A DNA stretch of 64,000 nucleotides from Oxalicibacterium solurbis (GTDB lineage: Bacteria > Pseudomonadota > Gammaproteobacteria > Burkholderiales > Burkholderiaceae_D). Position numbers and translations under genes: made by a program. Positions 9,887 to 19,166 of the stretch are shown here, in pieces. The stretch covers positions 310,001 through 374,000 of the forward strand of contig NZ_BMDP01000001.1 in the NCBI RefSeq assembly GCF_014635845.1. Reading direction: 5' to 3'. The notes beneath the pieces were generated by a model. It saw only the letters and a program-made list of their open reading frames with translations. It was not told the origin of the DNA and did not search any database. The stretch's first letter is position 1, and each line of letters starts with the position of its first letter.

Positions 9887-10815
9887 TTCAAAAGCTCCAA
9901 AACGGCATCCAAGGATGCCTGATCCACAATCGCATGTCCGACGACATCGCCGTTGATTCGCTTGGTCAAGCCGGCCAGCACCTTGCCCGGACCACATTCG
10001 ACGAGATCGGTCACGCCGTCCGCCGCCATCTTCTGCACCGTTTCGACCCAGCGTACCGGATTGGCCGCCTGACGTACCAGCGCATCCTTGATGCCGTCCA
10101 CGTCATTGACGATGGCGACATCGACGTTGTTGATCAGCGGAATCTGCGGCGCATTGAACGCCAGCGGCGCCAGATATTCGCGCAAGCGGTCCGACGCCGG
10201 CTTCAGCAGCGACGAATGGAAAGGCGCGGAGACCGGCAGCGGCAATGCGCGCTTGGCGCCCTTGGCCTTGGCCGCTTCGCAGGCACGCTCGATCGCTGCC
10301 TTGTGGCCGGCGATCACGACTTGCGCCGGCGCGTTGAAATTGACTGCCTCGACCACTTCGCCCTGCGCCGCTTCCTGGCAGGCTGCCAACACGTCGGCAT
10401 CGGACAGTCCCAGAATTGCCGCCATGCCGCCCTGACCGACCGGTACGGCTTCCTGCATCGCCTTGGCACGGAAACGCACCAGCGGCACCGCATCCTTGAA
10501 CGGAATCACGCCAGCCGCAACCAGCGCCGAATATTCGCCCAGGCTGTGACCAGCCACCACCGCCGGCACCTTGCCGCCTGCCGCGATCCACGCGCGATAC
10601 ATCGCCACCGCTGCCGTCAGCATGACAGGCTGCGTGTTGGTGGTCAGGTCGAGATCTTCCTTCGGGCCTTCGGCGATCAGTTTCGCCAGATCGAATTGCA
10701 ATGCATCGGATGCTTCGGCCAGCGTCTGCTGCACGACCGCGTTGTCGGCAAAACCGTTCAGCATGCCGATGGCTTGCGAGCCTTGCCCGGGGAAAACGAA
10801 TGCGAATTTGCTCAT
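9883..10815 (-). CDS. fabD: Malonyl-CoA:ACP transacylase
   Basis: Transfers malonyl from CoA to ACP. It has 310 residues starting MSKFAFVFPGQGSQ. The nucleophile motif GHSLGEYSALVAAG is near residue 90 and the catalytic His lies in VSAPFHSSLL. The stop overlaps the fabG start, giving translational coupling. Confidence 0.97.
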   Translation of the reverse strand: MSKFAFVFPGQGSQAIGMLNGFADNAVVQQTLAEASDALQFDLAKLIAEGPKEDLDLTTNTQPVMLTAAVAMYRAWIAAGGKVPAVVAGHSLGEYSALVAAGVIPFKDAVPLVRFRAKAMQEAVPVGQGGMAAILGLSDADVLAACQEAAQGEVVEAVNFNAPAQVVIAGHKAAIERACEAAKAKGAKRALPLPVSAPFHSSLLKPASDRLREYLAPLAFNAPQIPLINNVDVAIVNDVDGIKDALVRQAANPVRWVETVQKMAADGVTDLVECGPGKVLAGLTKRINGDVVGHAIVDQASLDAVLELLK

Positions 10816-10844
10816 GTTCTTATCTGCTTCCGGAAATCAATCAA

Positions 10845-11831
10845 TTACATGCGCGCCAGAACCGCGCCCCACGTGAACCCGCCGCCGACGCCTTCCATCA
10901 TGACGTTCTGGCCCGGCTTGATACGGCCGTCGCGCACGCCAGTATCCAACGCCAGCGGAATCGATGCAGCCGACGTATTGCCGTGCTGGTCGACGGTGAC
11001 GATCATCTTGTCCATGCCGAGGCCCAGCTTCTTCGCCGTGCCCTGCATGATGCGGATGTTGGCCTGATGCGGCACGATCCAGTCGATTTCGGACGCATCC
11101 ATCTTCGCCTGTTGCAGTGCCTCGTTGGCCACTTTGTCGAGCAGGCCGACTGCCAGTTTGAAGACGGCCTGGCCATCCATGTACATGAACGCGTTGCCTT
11201 CGATCGCACCGTTGCTGATGCGGCCCGGGCCGCACAGGATGTCGCCATAATTGCCGTTCGCATGCAGGCGGGTCGCCAGCACGCCCGGCTCGTTCGACGC
11301 CGTCATCACCACCGCGCCGGCACCGTCGCCGAACAGTACGCAGGTCGTGCGATCGTTGAAATCGATGATGCGCGAAAACACTTCGGCACCGATCACCAGC
11401 ACGTTCTTGTGGGAGCCGGCCTTGATGAAATTGTCGGCAGTCGAGACTGCGTAAACAAAACCGCTGCAGACCGCCTGCACGTCAACCGCGGCGCATTCGT
11501 TGGTGATGCCCAGCTTGCGCTGCACGACACAGGCCGTGCTCGGAAAACCGCCGAAGAAATCCGGCGTCGACGTCGCCAGGATGATCAGGTCGATATCGTT
11601 CGGCGCCAGTTTCGCCATGTCGAGTGCACGCTTCGCGGCTTCGACCGCCAGATCGCTCGACTGCATGTCGGGATCGGCGTAATGACGTGCAGAAATTCCG
11701 CTACGCGAGACGATCCATTCGTCCGAGGTTTCAACACCTTTGGCAGCCAGTTCTTCGGCCAATGCCTGATTCGTGACGCGACGGGGTGGCAGATAACTCC
11801 CCGTGCCGATGATTTTGCTGTAGAGACTCAT
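10845..11831 (-). CDS. fabH: 3-oxoacyl-[ACP] synthase III
   Basis: Starts fatty-acid synthesis by condensing acyl-CoA with malonyl-ACP. It has 328 residues from the ATG at 11831 ([16 protein letters not shown]), which overlaps the plsX stop as ATGA; a longer frame has no family support. The catalytic Cys is in [11 protein letters not shown], His in VPHQANIRI and Asn in [10 protein letters not shown]. Confidence 0.97.
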   Translation of the reverse strand: MSLYSKIIGTGSYLPPRRVTNQALAEELAAKGVETSDEWIVSRSGISARHYADPDMQSSDLAVEAAKRALDMAKLAPNDIDLIILATSTPDFFGGFPSTACVVQRKLGITNECAAVDVQAVCSGFVYAVSTADNFIKAGSHKNVLVIGAEVFSRIIDFNDRTTCVLFGDGAGAVVMTASNEPGVLATRLHANGNYGDILCGPGRISNGAIEGNAFMYMDGQAVFKLAVGLLDKVANEALQQAKMDASEIDWIVPHQANIRIMQGTAKKLGLGMDKMIVTVDQHGNTSAASIPLALDTGVRDGRIKPGQNVMMEGVGGGFTWGAVLARM

Positions 11832-12910
11832 GCGGTTTTCTGTTCCGTGTTTTTTTCTGTATTGGTCGGGACGTCGGCGGAAGAAGATTGCGGCATCAAG
11901 TCGGCGATCTTCGTCGAAATGCGCGACAGCAGATCGTTGTTCGCGGCATCGAAAGCGCGCCGGATTGCCCATTGATATCCATATGCATCGGCACCGCCGT
12001 GGCTTTTGAATACCAGCCCACGCAGGCCCAGCAGGCTGCCGCCGTTGTAGCGCGATGGATTCAAACGTTGCGAGATGGCTTTCAGCGCAGCACGCGCGAT
12101 CAGCGCGCCCAGCATGTTGAGCGGCGTGCGCTTGAATTCGGTGGTCAGCACGCTCTTGACGAAACGGCCCAGACCTTCCGATGTCTTCAGCGTGACGTTG
12201 CCGACGAAACCGTCGCAGACGACGATGTCGGTCGTACCCTTGAAGATATCGTCGCCTTCGACGTTGCCGTAGAAGTTCAGCGTGCCCTTTTCGTGATCGG
12301 CGCGCAGCAGCACCGCCGTCTGCTTGACGACGTCATTACCCTTGATATCTTCCTCGCCGACATTCAGCAGGCCGACCGTCGGCCGATCTTTGCCTTCCAT
12401 TGCCGACACCAGCGCCGAACCCATCAACGCGAACTGATGCAGATGCTGCGGTTCGCAATCGACGTTGGCACCCAGATCCAGCATGTAGGTCGGGCCGTCC
12501 TTCTGATTGGGGAGAATGCTGCAGATCGCCGGGCGATCGACGCCGGGGATGGTCTTGAGCACGTAGCGGGAAATCGCCATCAGCGCGCCGGTATTGCCGG
12601 CGGAAACGCAGGCATGTGCCTGACCTTCCTTGATCAGGTTGATCGCGACGCGCATCGAAGAATCACGCTTGCGGCGCAGTGCCGTTTCCAGCGTGTCATC
12701 CATCTCGACGATGTCTGCCGCATGGACGACGGAAAGGCGCGGATGCTCTGCAGCCTTGCGTTTCTTCAACTCCGCCAGAAGCACCGCTTCCTGGCCGACG
12801 AGGATAAGCTCCGCTTCCGGCTCGCTTTCGACGAAGGAAATGGCTGCAGGAATGGTAACCGCCGGGCCGTGATCTCCGCCCATGCAGTCTATGGATATTT
12901 TGATTGTCAT
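11828..12910 (-). CDS. plsX: Phosphate acyltransferase PlsX
   Basis: Makes acyl-phosphate from acyl-ACP for phospholipid synthesis. It has 360 residues starting [16 protein letters not shown], the family signature. A further conserved stretch is [14 protein letters not shown]. The last 15 or so residues are Ser/Thr/Glu-rich and likely disordered. There is no strong Shine-Dalgarno. A promoter-like TTGAAT-N16-CATAAT lies 31-58 bases upstream, after the rpmF terminator. Confidence 0.96.
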   Translation of the reverse strand: MTIKISIDCMGGDHGPAVTIPAAISFVESEPEAELILVGQEAVLLAELKKRKAAEHPRLSVVHAADIVEMDDTLETALRRKRDSSMRVAINLIKEGQAHACVSAGNTGALMAISRYVLKTIPGVDRPAICSILPNQKDGPTYMLDLGANVDCEPQHLHQFALMGSALVSAMEGKDRPTVGLLNVGEEDIKGNDVVKQTAVLLRADHEKGTLNFYGNVEGDDIFKGTTDIVVCDGFVGNVTLKTSEGLGRFVKSVLTTEFKRTPLNMLGALIARAALKAISQRLNPSRYNGGSLLGLRGLVFKSHGGADAYGYQWAIRRAFDAANNDLLSRISTKIADLMPQSSSADVPTNTEKNTEQKTA

Positions 12911-12940
12911 TGGCTTGATTCAGTGCCTCGGTCCGGCCAC

Positions 12941-12968
12941 ATTATGCGGCAGGTTCGGCTTGATTCAA
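12941..12968 (-). promoter_or_regulatory. Predicted sigma-70 promoter for plsX-fab genes
   Basis: On the minus strand TTGAAT (12968-12963), a 16-base spacer and CATAAT (12946-12941) lie between the rpmF terminator and the plsX ATG. This is an inference from the hexamers and position only. Confidence 0.5.
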
Positions 12969-12997
12969 AATGACGCGACGCGCTTGGTGTGCATATG

Positions 12998-13031
12998 AAA
13001 AAACGGCGCAAAGTCATGACTCAACGCGCCG
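12998..13031 (-). terminator. Rho-independent terminator after rpmF
   Basis: Minus-strand stem CGGCGC/GCGCCG (13004-13009 with 13026-13031) with an inner AGTC/GACT pairing, followed by six T. It suggests part of the yceD-rpmF transcript ends before plsX. Confidence 0.8.
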
Positions 13032-13056
13032 CTTTCTTCGCCTGAACGGGAATGGA

Positions 13057-13239
13057 TTATTCGTCGTTTTTGGTCTTCAGGACTTTACGACCACGGTAGA
13101 AGCCGTTCGGGCTGATGTGGTGACGCAGATGCGTTTCACCGGTGGTCTGCTCGGTGCTCAGTTGCGGAGCAACCAGGAAGTCGTGCGAACGGTGCATGCC
13201 GCGCTTCGACGGGGACTTTTTATTCTGTTGGACAGCCAT
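13057..13239 (-). CDS. rpmF: 50S ribosomal protein L32
   Basis: A 60-residue basic ribosomal protein starting [20 protein letters not shown], the L32 signature. It belongs to the Zn-free type, since the usual CxxC pairs are absent. It sits between yceD and plsX, the conserved order in proteobacteria. Confidence 0.97.
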   Translation of the reverse strand: MAVQQNKKSPSKRGMHRSHDFLVAPQLSTEQTTGETHLRHHISPNGFYRGRKVLKTKNDE

Positions 13240-13344
13240 GATAACTACTCCTAAACCTTAAGTTTGAAAATTCTAACACATCCGTTTTGCGTCACTGCGC
13301 AAAACAACCATTTCTGTTGCTGAAATTCTTCCCTGCGATATTGC

Positions 13345-13842
13345 TTACTGCTTCAGGCCCTTCAGAACGTCGAAAGGCGATGGCTTGCGCACGTTACCTG
13401 CAGCGTCCTGCATTGCGCCATCCGGGCAGACCTCATGCCTGGACGACAGCGGCAATGACAACAAGGCCTCGTCTTCCACCAGATCAAGGATATTCATCGA
13501 CTTCGCGCCGACGATCACATCGATCGACTCATCGTCCAGCAACTCCTCGATCTCGTCCGCCTGTTCCTCATCCCTGGCCAGCACCAGCACCTGCTCCGAC
13601 GCGATTTCGTGCTCCAGTGCCGTCATGCAACGTTGGCAGACCAATCGCACCTTGCCGGCGACCGTCATCGTCAATTGAGGATGGCCGAAACTGTTCGTCC
13701 CGCCCTGCAGCGTCCAATGCAGCGACGCATTTGCATCGATGCATTCGGCTACCAATCGAGGCAGATCGGCAACAGAAACCTCGCCCTCGCGCCGCTCACC
13801 AAGCCGGCAGAATTCGAAAACGTCGATGGCAAAAGCGGTCAT
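13345..13842 (-). CDS. YceD family (DUF177) protein
   Basis: A 165-residue member of the YceD/DUF177 family, which precedes rpmF in most proteobacteria. The core motif VRLVCQRCMTALEHEI carries the CxxC. An acidic central part follows (EEQADEIEELLDDE), and the ending GNVRKPSPFDVLKGLK is typical. Members have been linked to 23S rRNA accumulation; the exact activity is not settled. Confidence 0.9.
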   Translation of the reverse strand: MTAFAIDVFEFCRLGERREGEVSVADLPRLVAECIDANASLHWTLQGGTNSFGHPQLTMTVAGKVRLVCQRCMTALEHEIASEQVLVLARDEEQADEIEELLDDESIDVIVGAKSMNILDLVEDEALLSLPLSSRHEVCPDGAMQDAAGNVRKPSPFDVLKGLKQ

Positions 13843-13948
13843 GGCTGCTGGCCGAATCCAGAAAACCTGCGATAATAACAGGCTTTTTCCTTATTCGTCA
13901 AAGCGTTAGCGCGTCTTTGTTGAGCGCTCATTCAAATAAACGTCAAAA

Positions 13949-14563
13949 ATGCCTTCGCCCCTCCGCCAGCCACGTCTGATCCTCGGTTCCAGCTCGGTTT
14001 ACCGCCGCGAATTGCTGTCCCGCCTGCGCATTCCGTTCGACGTCATGACGCCGGATATCGACGAAACGCCACAACCGAGGGAATCTCCGGAGGCTACTGC
14101 CCTACGATTGGCAAAAGAGAAAGCCGCAACGATCGCGAACAGAGTACCGGATGCGCTGGTCATCGGCTCCGATCAGGTCGCCACGCTGGATAGTGAACAA
14201 ATCGGCAAGCCCGGCACGCATGACAAGGCATTGCAACAATTACAAAAAATGCGCGGTCGCACTGTTGTCTTTCATACAGCGCTGTGCCTGTTCGACGGCC
14301 GCGACGGTATCGCATCGCCGCAACACCAACTGGAAAACGTCCGCACCAGCGTCACCTTCCGCAACCTGCCCGATCACGAGCTCGACGCCTACCTGCGCAT
14401 CGAGCAACCCTACGATTGTGCCGGCAGCGCCAAGAACGAAGGCCTGGGCATCGCACTGATCGAACGCATAGACAGCAGCGACCCGACTGCACTGACCGGC
14501 CTGCCGCTGATTGCCCTGACCACCATGCTGCGCCGCGCCGGCGTGGAATTTTTCAACACATAA
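13949..14563 (+). CDS. Maf-like nucleotide pyrophosphatase
   Basis: House-cleaning nucleoside triphosphate pyrophosphatase, 204 residues, probably of the YceF subgroup that hydrolyses 7-methyl-GTP. The opening LILGSSSVYRRELLSRL, the metal-site VIGSDQVATL and the ending NEGLGIALIERI with DPTALTGLPL are all present. It is transcribed divergently from yceD and is followed 7 bases later by an RsmI-like gene. Confidence 0.92.
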   Translation: MPSPLRQPRLILGSSSVYRRELLSRLRIPFDVMTPDIDETPQPRESPEATALRLAKEKAATIANRVPDALVIGSDQVATLDSEQIGKPGTHDKALQQLQKMRGRTVVFHTALCLFDGRDGIASPQHQLENVRTSVTFRNLPDHELDAYLRIEQPYDCAGSAKNEGLGIALIERIDSSDPTALTGLPLIALTTMLRRAGVEFFNT

Positions 14564-14570
14564 AATAGCT

Positions 14571-15320
14571 ATGCCGGGCACGCTCTATCTCATTCCCAAT
14601 ACGCTGGGCCAGCAGGCCGAAGCCGTCGATCCGCTAGCGCACATCATTCCTGCCCAAGTTCAACGCATCACGGCGCAACTCGACTATTTCATCGCCGAGA
14701 ATGCCAAGACCACGCGCGCTTTCCTGAAGCTGGTCAACGCACAAATTCCTCTGGCAAAGCCGCTGCAGGAAATTCGCATTGCCGAACTCGACGTCAACAC
14801 ACAGGCAGCCGTCCTGCCCGCCTTGCTCGAACCGCTGCTGGCGGGACAGGATGCCGGCCTGATTTCGGAAGCCGGCGTACCCGCCGTTGCCGATCCCGGC
14901 GCCAATCTGGTACGGCTCGCGCACGCGCGCGGCATTCGCGTACAGCCGCTGGTTGGACCGTCATCACTGCTGCTGGCCGTGATGGCCAGCGGCCTGAGCG
15001 GACAGAACTTTGCCTTCAACGGCTACCTGCCGATCGATGCCACCGCACGCACGAAACGCATTCGCCAATTGGAAGAACGCTCGCGAACCGAAAAACAGAC
15101 GCAATTCTTCATCGAGACGCCGTACCGCAACGCCGGCATGTTGGAAGCATTGATCGATGCCTGCCGTCCCGATACGCTGATCAGCATCGCAACCGATCTG
15201 ACATTGCCATCGGAAACGATACGCACGCAATCCGCTGCGCAATGGAAGAAGCAGTTGGCAACTGGCGGCATGCCGGATTTCCACAAGAAGCCGACGGTCT
15301 TCCTTTTGCTCGCCGAGTAA
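14571..15320 (+). CDS. RsmI-like SAM-dependent methyltransferase
   Basis: Tetrapyrrole-methylase-fold protein of 249 residues. GTLYLIPNTLG opens it, SEAGVPAVADPGANLVRLA is the conserved glycine loop, and VGPSSLLLAVMASGLSG precedes the second domain. It resembles the RsmI 16S rRNA 2'-O-ribose methyltransferase family, but the diverged N-terminus suggests the second paralogue found near maf and sppA in this order. The substrate is not established. Confidence 0.85.
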   Translation: MPGTLYLIPNTLGQQAEAVDPLAHIIPAQVQRITAQLDYFIAENAKTTRAFLKLVNAQIPLAKPLQEIRIAELDVNTQAAVLPALLEPLLAGQDAGLISEAGVPAVADPGANLVRLAHARGIRVQPLVGPSSLLLAVMASGLSGQNFAFNGYLPIDATARTKRIRQLEERSRTEKQTQFFIETPYRNAGMLEALIDACRPDTLISIATDLTLPSETIRTQSAAQWKKQLATGGMPDFHKKPTVFLLLAE

Positions 15321-15331
15321 AGAAAAGAAAA

Positions 15332-15524
15332 TGAAAACGGCGCGCCGTTCAAGGCGCGCCGCAAAGATGATGCAAAGCGGCGATGTTTCATCGCCGCTTT
15401 GCCTGCCTTCCTAGAAGGCATCGGGATGGGCCATGAGACCCGTGCGTTATCGTAGAAATGCGAGCGATTGCAATCCACTGATTGCCGACGTTGTTGCATT
15501 CACATCGTGTGATGTGGATAACGC
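15332..15524 (-). ncRNA. Candidate unannotated structured small RNA
   Basis: On the minus strand a promoter-like TTGCAG-N16-TATATT (15558-15531) places the start near 15524. The predicted transcript begins with GCGTTATC (15524-15517), which pairs with GATAACGC (15451-15444). Inside are hairpin CACATC/GATGTG (loop ACAC, 15516-15501), pairing AATGC/GCATT, and hairpin GCAATC/GATTGC (15485-15470). After the closing stem come GCCTTC/GAAGGC, a perfect 14-bp hairpin (15402-15372) and a GGCGCGCC hairpin (15361-15338) followed by GTTTTCATTTTC. It lies in the 292-base gap between two convergent genes and has no open reading frame. I do not recognise the family; an sppA 3'-UTR element is the main alternative. 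Confidence 0.5.
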
Positions 15525-15530
15525 GCTCTC

Positions 15531-15558
15531 AATATAGTCAATCACTTCGAAACTGCAA
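15531..15558 (-). promoter_or_regulatory. Predicted promoter of the small RNA candidate
   Basis: Minus-strand TTGCAG (15558-15553), 16-base spacer and TATATT (15536-15531). The predicted +1 falls on the first base of the closing stem of the RNA downstream. Confidence 0.5.
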
Positions 15559-15612
15559 GACGATTTTCACAGACGTCGCCGATTTTTTTCGACGACGTCT
15601 TGCACGAGATCA

Positions 15613-16611
15613 TCAACGGAGATTCGGCATCCATTGCTCTGTGAATGCCTTCACTGCAGAAGCACCGGCAGCTGCACCGAATTTCCGCAGTACACGATCC
15701 GACAAGCCTTCCCGTTGCGTGTAATCAACGACATTGGTCGATTTCAACTGTTCGCGCGCCACGCTTTCCACCGTGCCGAAACCGTCCGCCAGTCCCAGGT
15801 CCACCGATTTCGCGCCGCTCCAGACAAGACCGGAGAAAGTCTCCGGCATTTCTTTCAGGCGCGCGCCGCGTCCCTTGCGCACAACGTCGATGAATTGCTG
15901 ATGAATTTCATCCAGCATGTTCTGCGCATACAGTTTTTGTTTTTCGGATTGCGGGCTGAACGGATCGAGGAAACCCTTGTTTTCGCCCGCCGTCAGCAAG
16001 CGGCGTTCGACACCAAGCTTTTCCATGGCGCCGGTGAAACCGAAGCCGTCCATCAACACACCGATCGAACCGACGATGCTCGCCTTGTTCACGTAAATGC
16101 GATCAGCCGCAGCCGCAATGTAATAGCCGCCCGACGCGCAGATATCGGTGACAACCACATACAACGGCTTCTTCGGATATTTGGCACGCAGACGCGTCAT
16201 CTCGTCGTTGATGATGCCGGCCTGCACCGGACTGCCGCCGGGGCTATTGATCTGCATGATGACGCCGACCGTGCCCGGATCTTCATACGCCTTGTTCAAT
16301 GCGGAGACCACGGCCTCGGCGTCGACGGCCCCCTTGGCCTCGATCGTGCCGTCGAGCTTGATCAATGCCGTATGCGGCCCGACGTTTTCCATTTCCGAAA
16401 CAGACGATCCCAGCACCAGCCACAGACCGAAGCCGATCACTGCCAGCGTCGCCAGCTTGAAGAAGATGCTCCAGCGACGGCGTGCGCGCTGCTCTTTCAA
16501 TGTGGCAAATGCCAGTTTCTCCAGCACTTCCCTTTCCCAGCCGTCCTTTTTCTGCGCGGCCGATGCCTGCCAGGCGGGTGGCTGGCTGCCTTGATCGTTG
16601 TCGTTGCTCAT
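15613..16611 (-). CDS. sppA: S49 family signal peptide peptidase (SppA-like)
   Basis: Inner-membrane serine protease of the single-domain SppA type, 332 residues from the ATG at 16611. A basic cytoplasmic N-terminus is followed by a membrane anchor near residues 47-71. INSPGGSPVQAG and the catalytic DICASGGYYIAAAADRIY follow, with the conserved GSIGVLMDGFG stretch. It degrades cleaved signal peptides or membrane proteins. The start at 16647 is possible but adds an unconserved stretch. Confidence 0.9.
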   Translation of the reverse strand: MSNDNDQGSQPPAWQASAAQKKDGWEREVLEKLAFATLKEQRARRRWSIFFKLATLAVIGFGLWLVLGSSVSEMENVGPHTALIKLDGTIEAKGAVDAEAVVSALNKAYEDPGTVGVIMQINSPGGSPVQAGIINDEMTRLRAKYPKKPLYVVVTDICASGGYYIAAAADRIYVNKASIVGSIGVLMDGFGFTGAMEKLGVERRLLTAGENKGFLDPFSPQSEKQKLYAQNMLDEIHQQFIDVVRKGRGARLKEMPETFSGLVWSGAKSVDLGLADGFGTVESVAREQLKSTNVVDYTQREGLSDRVLRKFGAAAGASAVKAFTEQWMPNLR

Positions 16612-16780
16612 GATCTCACTCGATGGGTTTCCGCTGTGCATACACATGCGGGTCTGGCATATTCGTCGGGCTGCCAGAATACCCGATTATCCTTTTCCGC
16701 AATGTGAATACATCGCGGATCGCAACCATTACAAATACACCTGCACCACGCCGATCTGTTCCATCGCCATGACATCGCCT

Positions 16781-17440
16781 TCAGGCTTGCTCATTCAGCC
16801 AGGCATGCAGTTCCGTCACGGAATTGGCGGCAAACAACGGCTGCAGCGCCTGCAGATCGGCCGGCGTATGCGCACCGTAATGCACCGCAATGCCCGCTGC
16901 ACCGGCATTACGCGCCAGCAGCAGATCGTGCGTGGTGTCGCCGATCATCACCGTACGCTGCATGTCCTGCCCCAATTCGCGCGTCAGTTCTTCCAGCATT
17001 GCCGGATGCGGCTTGGAAAAGGTTTCGTCGGCGCAGCGCGTCGCATCGAAACGCGCTTCCAGACCCGCAACCTTCAATGCGCGGTTCAGGCCGACGCGGC
17101 TCTTGCCGGTTGCCACGCCGAGGAAATATCCCTGATTCGATAAATCTTCCAGCATCTCGTGCACACCATCGAACAGCGTCAACCCGCCATCCTGCGCCAG
17201 GTAGTGGTAACGGTAACGCTCGACAATACGCGGATAGTATTTGGGATCGACGTCAGGAATCGCCACCTCCATTGCGCTCTGCAGGCTCAGCCCGATCACG
17301 TGTGCTGCCGCCCTTTCGTCGGGAACCGGCAGACCCAGATCGCGCGCGGCGGCCTGGATGCAATGGACGATGGTCGCCGTGCTGTCCATCAACGTACCGT
17401 CCCAGTCGAAAACGATGAAATCAAATTGCTTTCTTGCCAT
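16781..17440 (-). CDS. HAD superfamily hydrolase (phosphoglycolate phosphatase-like)
   Basis: HAD-IA phosphatase of 219 residues. The nucleophile motif FDWDGTLMDS is near residue 12, motif II Thr/Ser in GVATGKSRVGL, and motif III/IV KPHPAMLEEL and MIGDTTHDLLLARNAGA. It sits between rluC and sppA, where betaproteobacteria usually carry this gene; the Rieske protein gene often found in the same string is absent. The substrate is not known. Confidence 0.88.
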   Translation of the reverse strand: MARKQFDFIVFDWDGTLMDSTATIVHCIQAAARDLGLPVPDERAAAHVIGLSLQSAMEVAIPDVDPKYYPRIVERYRYHYLAQDGGLTLFDGVHEMLEDLSNQGYFLGVATGKSRVGLNRALKVAGLEARFDATRCADETFSKPHPAMLEELTRELGQDMQRTVMIGDTTHDLLLARNAGAAGIAVHYGAHTPADLQALQPLFAANSVTELHAWLNEQA

Positions 17441-17476
17441 GTCACCAGCGGCCGATACCGCCTGCTCCTTGTTCAG

Positions 17477-18499
17477 TCATGCACCCGACGTCTCTCTGAG
17501 GCCCTTTAGGAAACGTGCGCATTCCGGCGGCATCGGTGCCTCCAGCGTCATTTGCTTGCCCGTTTCAGGATGAATAAAAGTGATTTGGTGTGCATGCAGA
17601 AACATGCGCTTCAAGGCCGGACGTTCGCCTTCGGTTTTCTGCAACGCGCGATTGAGTGCGAAGTCGCCGTACTTGTCGTCGCCCGCGATCGGAAAACCAC
17701 TGGACGCCAAGTGCACACGGATCTGGTGCGTACGGCCTGTCTTCAGTTCCGCTTCCAGCAAGGCAAACTCTTCGTACTTCCGTACCAGATTGAAGACCGT
17801 GTGCGAAGGCATGCCGTCCGCCTGCACGCGCACACGGCGCTCGCCGTCCGGCGTCGAATATTTATGCAATGGCAACTTGACGTGCTGGCGATTGTTCTTC
17901 CAGTCTCCATGCACCAGCGTCCAGTAACGCTTGTCTGGTTCGCCGCCGCGAATCTGTTCATGCAAATTTATTAATGCCGAACGTTTCTTTGCGAGCAGCA
18001 AAACGCCGGATGTTTCACGATCCAGGCGATGAACCAACTCCAGGAATTTGGCATCCGGCCGTGCCGCTCGCAGTTGCTCGATCACACCATAGCTGACGCC
18101 AGAACCGCCATGCACGGCCACGCCAGCCGGCTTGTCGATGACCAGCAGATGCGCGTCTTCAAACAGGATATGGAATTCGGCACCGGGAACACCGGTTGTT
18201 GTCTTTTCCGCCACGCGAACCGGTGGCACGCGAACAATATCGCCTTCGGTCAGTCGATAGGTTTGATCAATGCGACCTTTGTTGACACGCACCTCGCCCG
18301 AACGCAGCACACGATAAATATGGCTTTTCGGCACGCCCTTGCAGATGCGAAGCAGGAAATTGTCGATACGCTGACCGGCTTCCTCCTCGGAAATCGTCAG
18401 CAGTTGAACCTGTGCAAAAGACGAGGAAGCGACCTGTGCGGACCGGGTGGGCGCGGGCTTTTCAGGCCCTTTCCCGGAAAATCTCGCTAAGTCCTTCAT
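17477..18499 (-). CDS. rluC: 23S rRNA pseudouridine synthase RluC
   Basis: Pseudouridine synthase of the RluA family for 23S rRNA (positions 955/2504/2580 in E. coli RluC). An S4 RNA-binding domain is near residues 40-95 (AGQRIDNFLLR, HIYRVLRSGEVRVNKGR). The catalytic Asp is in VHRLDRETSGVLLLAKK. The ATG at 18499 gives 340 residues; a TTG eight codons upstream is less likely. It is divergent from rne, as in many proteobacteria. Confidence 0.93.
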   Translation of the reverse strand: MKDLARFSGKGPEKPAPTRSAQVASSSFAQVQLLTISEEEAGQRIDNFLLRICKGVPKSHIYRVLRSGEVRVNKGRIDQTYRLTEGDIVRVPPVRVAEKTTTGVPGAEFHILFEDAHLLVIDKPAGVAVHGGSGVSYGVIEQLRAARPDAKFLELVHRLDRETSGVLLLAKKRSALINLHEQIRGGEPDKRYWTLVHGDWKNNRQHVKLPLHKYSTPDGERRVRVQADGMPSHTVFNLVRKYEEFALLEAELKTGRTHQIRVHLASSGFPIAGDDKYGDFALNRALQKTEGERPALKRMFLHAHQITFIHPETGKQMTLEAPMPPECARFLKGLRETSGA

Positions 18500-19166
18500 T
18501 TTGAATATATAATCAGTTCGCAATGGCTACCAAGCCATTGCAGTGTAAGAATAAAAAACACATTCTACACAGGGGCCTCTCCATCGGCCTCGCCAATTTC
18601 GCAAATTTGATGGAAAAGATGTGTATGCACCGCGCTTGTGCGAATCAGGGTTGCACCGTTGTTGCAATCGGATAACGCGCAAGAGTGTTGGTCAGGATGT
18701 CTGGATTGTTAGGATAAAAGTCCGGCAAGCTCGCCGAATACCGGAAGCTTGCTGGTTGATGCAGCAGAACCGTTTTGCCGATTGCCCTTACTTAGTATGG
18801 TCAGAACCATTTGCCCACCAAACGCCGTCGTTGCGCTCGATTCGTTCGAAGCGCCCGATGTCGATCGGGTGCGCATCCGGCAACCGCTTCTCCGCATCCG
18901 CGCCCCGTTGTGACGACAGCGCATCGCGCTGAGTCTCACACATCAAGGCAATTTCCCTCCCCCAGCCCTCCCGTCCCGCATACACCCCTGTACTTATCGC
19001 TGTTGCATGGCACATGCGCCGTCAACGATGAAGAACGTGCTTGTCCGCAGTTGCTGCGGAAACGATAGCGAGAGGCTATCGATTTCCGCAGGCCGGAAGC
19101 ACCACCATCGCTGACGTCCAGCACCAGCAACGGCACGTATGGCTTACGGGCCGCGGAGCACAAAAA
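18500..19166 (+). promoter_or_regulatory. Long structured leader region of rne
   Basis: A 667-base gap between divergent rluC and rne with no convincing coding frame. Three plus-strand hairpins stand out: CCGGCAAGCT/AGCTTGCTGG (18722-18731 with 18746-18755), GCGCCCGAT/ATCGGGTGC (18851-18859 with 18864-18872) and a 16-bp stem with one bulged A at 19054-19091, ending about 75 bases before the rne ATG. The two G-U pairs in the first two stems only work in plus-sense RNA. In E. coli the rne 5'-UTR is a structured element through which RNase E limits its own mRNA; the same role is inferred here. Confidence 0.6.

Noticed and set aside
15513-15521. A perfect DnaA box (TGTGGATAA)
   Set aside because: Only one box, with no AT-rich unwinding region or dnaA/dnaN nearby. 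It also falls inside the small RNA stem, so it is not evidence of an origin.
15332-15524. The small RNA candidate as 6S RNA, SRP RNA or RNase P RNA
   Set aside because: The 5' and 3' ends do not pair as in 6S, and the conserved SRP and RNase P motifs are absent.
18621-18932. An open frame of 103 codons in the rne leader
   Set aside because: Composition is Cys/Arg/Ser-rich and unlike real proteins here, it has no ribosome-binding site, and it overlaps the predicted RNA hairpins.
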